From Jimgerdemannia flammicorona (taxonomy: Eukaryota > Mucoromycota > Endogonomycetes > Endogonales > Endogonaceae), in contig RBNI01000443.1 in NCBI GenBank assembly GCA_003990745.1, forward strand, positions 1 through 31,264: a DNA stretch of 31,264 bases, written 5' to 3'. Positions 27,640 to 31,264 of the stretch are shown piece after piece (within the stretch, counting starts at the first letter, position 1; every line of letters begins with the position of its first letter). Under the pieces are notes generated by a model. The model did not search any database. It worked only from the letters and a program-made list of their open reading frames with translations, and had not been told where the DNA came from. The translations under genes and the position numbers were made by a program.

Positions 27640-30600
27640 ATGAACAGTACAATGAACATTTTCTCTCTTAATGTGAATGGGTTGCGGGGATCTGGATGGC
27701 ATAAGAACATTTTTACTTGGCTCAAGAGATTGGAGGCAGACCTATTTCTACTACAGGATGTGAGGTGTGAGGATGAGGATGATAGGATGGAGTGGACTAG
27801 GGAATGGGGTGGGGCTGCTGCTTGGTTTGGGAAGGTGGCGATTCTGGTGAGGAAGGGTAGAGGGGACTTGGAGAGCATCAGGAGCTGGGGGGATCGACTG
27901 GTCTGGGGAGATTGGCAGAGGCCGGAGTGGGAGTCAGTGTGAGTTGGCTCTTGCTACTGCCCTGTGGTTAGGGGTGAGAGAATTGCATGGATCAAGGAGC
28001 TGATGGCAGAGGGTACTCTTTTAGAGGAAGGGATAGATGTTCTGGGGGGGGACTTTAATATGGTTTGGGATCAGCATCTTGACAGGACTGATGGAGGGAG
28101 GAGTGCAGGGGGGAGAAGTGGGGGGCTGGGGGCGTGGGAGGAGGTGGAGAGGTTGAGCTCATTGGGGGATATGGGCAGAACGTGGTGGGGTGATGCAAGG
28201 GTCTATACACATTGGGTGAATGGCTTAGGTACTCGGATTGACTGGATTCTGACAGCTGAGTGCTGGGGTGCTGATGTTTGGAAGACATTAGAGGTAGAGT
28301 GGTGCCCATGGTCAGACCACTGGGGACTGTTGGGGCAGGGGCAGTTTGGGGGGAGTGGAGATGGACCTGGACATTGGCGCCTTAACTCCTCTCTGCTGGC
28401 CAAGAAGGGGTTGTGGGACTCATGGGTGGAGGACATTCAGGCGAAGGTTGCTGTGTGGCGGCATGAGGGTTTGTCTGTAGATATATGTTGGAAACATTTG
28501 AAAGAGGCTGCGAGGGTCTTTTGGAGAGAAGCCGGTAGGGAGGCTGGGAGGCGAAGGAGGGAGTGCACTAGGTGTGCTTCCAATAGGCTGCAGAGGCTGC
28601 AGTTGGATTGGGTGAATCTGCTCACTTCTGATGGAGTGGAGGAATGGAGGATGGAGAGGGCGAAATTGGAGATAGTAGAACTACAACGGGTGTTGTGGGA
28701 TGAGGAGGAGACTCATATGTGAGGCATGGCTGCCAGGCTAAGGTGGCAGGGGCTTGAGGAGAGTGAGCAGCCTACTCGGTACTTATCGAGACTCCTCAAT
28801 GCTAGGAGAGTGCAACATCGGTGGGATGGGGTCCTGGATGCTGATGGGGATATAGTGTATGGTCCGCAACAAATCTTGGGAGTTTTGAAGGAGCAATGGT
28901 GGGATTTGTGGAGTGAGGAAGAAGGGGGTGCAGATGAGGAGGTGATTGCTAATACACTAGAGGAGTGGGGGCCACTGCATGTGGCAGATTTGGGTGACTT
29001 GATCTTACTGGTGCAAGGAGAGGAGATTCATAGTGTCCTTGTAGTGACTAAACTTGGAACTTCACCAGGGGAGGATGGATTGCCATGGGACTTCTGGAAA
29101 AAGATGGTGAAGGTCTCTGGAGTTTTAGGTGAGATGATGGCCCTCTGTGACCATGTTATTCAGAGGGGTGAGTGGGTTGGAGAGCAGGACCTTGGGCTGG
29201 TGGCCTTATTGTACAAAGAGAAAGGGAGAAGGGAGGACTGGAAGAATTGGAGGCCGATTATGCTCCTGGATATGGACAGGAAAATGGTGACTAAGGTGGT
29301 CATTGCTAGGCTGCAGAAGGTTGCCCAAGGGGTGCTGGGGGAGGAGCAGTGGGGATTTGTTGGGGGTATGCTCATAAGAGATGGGACTGCTTGGGTTCAT
29401 GGTGTCATTGAAGGGACTTGGGCCTGTGGTCTCGATGGAAGGTTGGTTTTCCTGGACCAAGAGAAGGCATATGACCGGGTACAGCGGGTTTGGCTGGGCA
29501 AGGTGCTAGATCGAATTGGTGTTCCTTCAAGATTCCGGGCCTCTATGTTGAGCCTGCTAGGGAGCAGTTGGGCGGCATTGATGTGCAATGGACACTGTGG
29601 TCTGGTGTTTTCCTTGGGAAGAGGAGTTCCTCAGGGGGATCCTTTGTCCCCTATTCTCTATGCCCTATTGCTGGAGCCATTGATGGATCGGATTCACCGA
29701 AAGGTAGCAGAGCTCTCTATCTATGATATAGGGTGGAAGGTGGGGGGCTTTGCTGATGACATGGTGGTTGGACTTGGGTCTGTGGCAGATGTCAAGGTGC
29801 TTAAGGAGATGGTAGATTGGTATGAGGCTCACTCTGGGGCGAAGCTCAACTGGAATAAGTATGAGATGATGGTGCTAGAGAATGGGCTAGTGGGTGGGGA
29901 CGTCATTGGAACAATTGTCCCTACTGGTGAGGTGGTGCAGTGTCTGGGCATCTTCCTCTCTGTGTATGGCTCTGTCCTGCCAAGGGTGTGGTGGGAGAGC
30001 AGAGTGACCATGTGGGGGGAGGCCCTTCGAGGTTGGAGAGGCTGTCATATCTCTCTGGCAGGACAGATGATGATACTGAATGTATATTGGTTTCCCAAGC
30101 TGTGGTATGTGGCCTATCACCTGGACTTCCCAGTGTGGGTGGTGAAGAGACTGACGAAAGTGGCTAGAGATTGGATTTGGGCAGGGAGGAGGGCCTAGGT
30201 CAGTTGGGATACTTTGGTGATACCAGTGGTCAGGGGGGGTCTAGGCCTTGTGGATTTCCCCAAGCAGTTGCATTGCTTGCGAGCCTGGTGGTTGAAGAGA
30301 GCTGCTGAACTGTGGGGCAGAGGTTGGGTGCCTCTGCTGCAGAAGGTGTGGGAGATGAGATCCTCCCCTCGAGGGTCCTCTGGAGATCTGCTTTCTATGG
30401 TAGGGCTGAATGGTGCTCGGTGGCTGCGATTCAAGGGCTTTTGGTAGAGAGTGGTAGAGGGAGCACACAGAATTGGCCTGTGTTGGCAGGGCAATGAGGG
30501 GGAGGTGATGTGGGGGCCCAGTATGTGGAGTTGGGATAGGCTACTCCTGGGGGGTGCTCCACTTGAAACATTTGATATTGGGGATAGAGTGGAGTATCAG

Positions 30601-31264
30601 CAGTGTCTTGGTCTGGATCTTTGGCCAGGTAGCTGGCAGGCAGCAGGGATCAGCAAGGAGTGGGACTGGGCAGGTATCTGGTCTTGGAGTGCCGAGGTGC
30701 GATGGTGGCTTCCTCCTAAATACTGGGTAGTATGGTGGTGGATACTGCAGAGGAATATCATGTTGAATTTCCATACTGGGCATCTGGTGGACAGTGGCTG
30801 CTTTGAGTGTGAGGAGTGTTACAATGTAGGGCAGGCTGGGGGCCTGGTGCAGATGCCAGAACATTGGCTAGGAGAGTGTGAGGTATTGGGGGACTTTTGG
30901 GTAGTAATCGAGAATAGACTGAGTGTAGAGCAGAGGCTGGTTGGTGTGGGATGACTTGAAATCTCGGCTAGTGGGGGGGGTGGGTGATAGTTGGCTCACT
31001 GTAGGCTGGGTGTTGGCAGTGTGGGTAGGACTGGCAGGTCATTGGCTCTTTGTATTTGAGGAGGGAAGGCAGATGGGACTGCAGGAGAAGGTGGTACAGT
31101 GGGAGGAGCTGGTGGGGGATTTGTTGACTGGATGGTGGGTTGGTTGGGGTCTGCTGGGTGGGAGACGACACAGTTTGGTAACAAGGATCTGTGAGCAGAG
31201 TGGTGGGAGGGTGGCGATAGTGTTAGACAAAGTGGTCTTTCATTGGGAAGGGATAGGGGGGGGG
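27640..31264 (+). pseudogene. LINE D ORF2: APE endonuclease, RT, zinc finger (runs off the window)
   Basis: Makes the target nick and copies the RNA (target-primed reverse transcription). One frame runs from ATG 27640 (MNSTMNIFSLNVNGLRG). Endonuclease: LLQDV at D40, GDFN at 138-140, RIDW with D201, SDH 225-227. RT: PGEDGLPWDFWKKM, WKNWRPIMLLDMDRKMVTK, LDQEKAYDRV (D606), GVPQGDPLSPILYALLLEPL, FADD (D706, D707). Zinc finger: C1057, C1060, H1075, C1080. Stops: TGA 27940, TGA 28720, TAG 30196, TAG 30445. A frameshift near 30943 puts the tail (GHWLFVFEEGRQ, LTGWWVGWG) in another frame. No RNase H domain was found. Confidence 0.88.

Larger units (their letters stand above)
25501..31264 (+). mobile_element. 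LINE D: youngest, near-complete LINE, inserted in LINE C
   Basis: Begins TCTTTCTCTGGTACAATTCG, aligned with the family 5' end, immediately after LINE C sequence. It runs off the window edge about 100 bp before the expected poly(A), judged from LINE E, whose tail text it shares. ORF1 has one nonsense codon; ORF2 has four and one frameshift. It is therefore the best preserved element here and the latest insertion in this part. Confidence 0.88.

Noticed and set aside
27640..31264. Alternative genetic code explaining the in-frame stops
   Set aside because: TAA, TAG and TGA all occur in the frames at residues that are Trp, Gln, Arg or others in sister copies, and frameshifts are present too, so decay is the simpler reading.

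Overview
The window looks like a gene-free stretch of a eukaryotic repeat landscape, most likely from a filamentous fungus (possibly a basidiomycete; low confidence, inferred only from intronless Ty3/Gypsy and APE-type LINE families). Every feature I can support belongs to a retroelement. No host gene, tRNA, rRNA or CRISPR array was seen.

Layout. (1) 1-245 is flank; 246-1438 is a 3' LTR and 1439-~6560 is internal sequence of a Ty3/Gypsy element on the minus strand (Gypsy-m), 5'-truncated. In its own 5'->3' order it carries a Cys/His-cluster protein that runs in frame into a dUTPase, then RT, RNase H and integrase with a GPY/F-like tail. A small third ORF (ORF3) follows, whose ATG overlaps the integrase stop as ATGA. 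About 455 bp carrying most of the dUTPase are inverted (about 4719-5175). (2) About 6560-9716 is a 5'-truncated LINE on the plus strand (LINE A) with a poly(A) tail. (3) 9717-12878 is a second Gypsy copy, plus strand (Gypsy-p), starting inside RT. It is interrupted by a short minus-strand LINE (LINE E, 11347-11831) with a perfect target-site duplication, and by a full-length LINE (LINE B, about 12879-18646) inserted into ORF3. Gypsy-p resumes at about 18661 and ends in its 3' LTR (18749-20018). (4) 20019-20210 is flank that resembles the left-edge flank. (5) LINE C (20211-25500) is cut by LINE D (25501 to beyond the window end), the best preserved copy.

The LINEs share one plan: a leader of about 70-80 nt, ORF1 (about 675 codons, RRM-like centre, conserved C-terminal helical domain, no CCHC knuckle), a 31-34 nt gap, and ORF2. 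ORF2 has an APE-like endonuclease, RT, a C-x2-C...H-x4-C finger and a Trp-rich tail without RNase H. The 3' end is AATAAA, a conserved GTCCRAGTGACT box and poly(A). All copies are inactivated by stop codons, most of which fit C-to-T change on one strand or the other. LINE D has only one nonsense codon in ORF1.

The most unusual content is the Gypsy lineage: a dUTPase domain upstream of RT, no recognisable protease, and a conserved acidic ORF3 at the position of env, apparently coupled to pol by the ATGA overlap in both copies. The two Gypsy copies share several stop codons and share sequence beyond the apparent LTR end, which suggests an inverted duplication of an already dead element or a longer LTR than the inverted termini imply.
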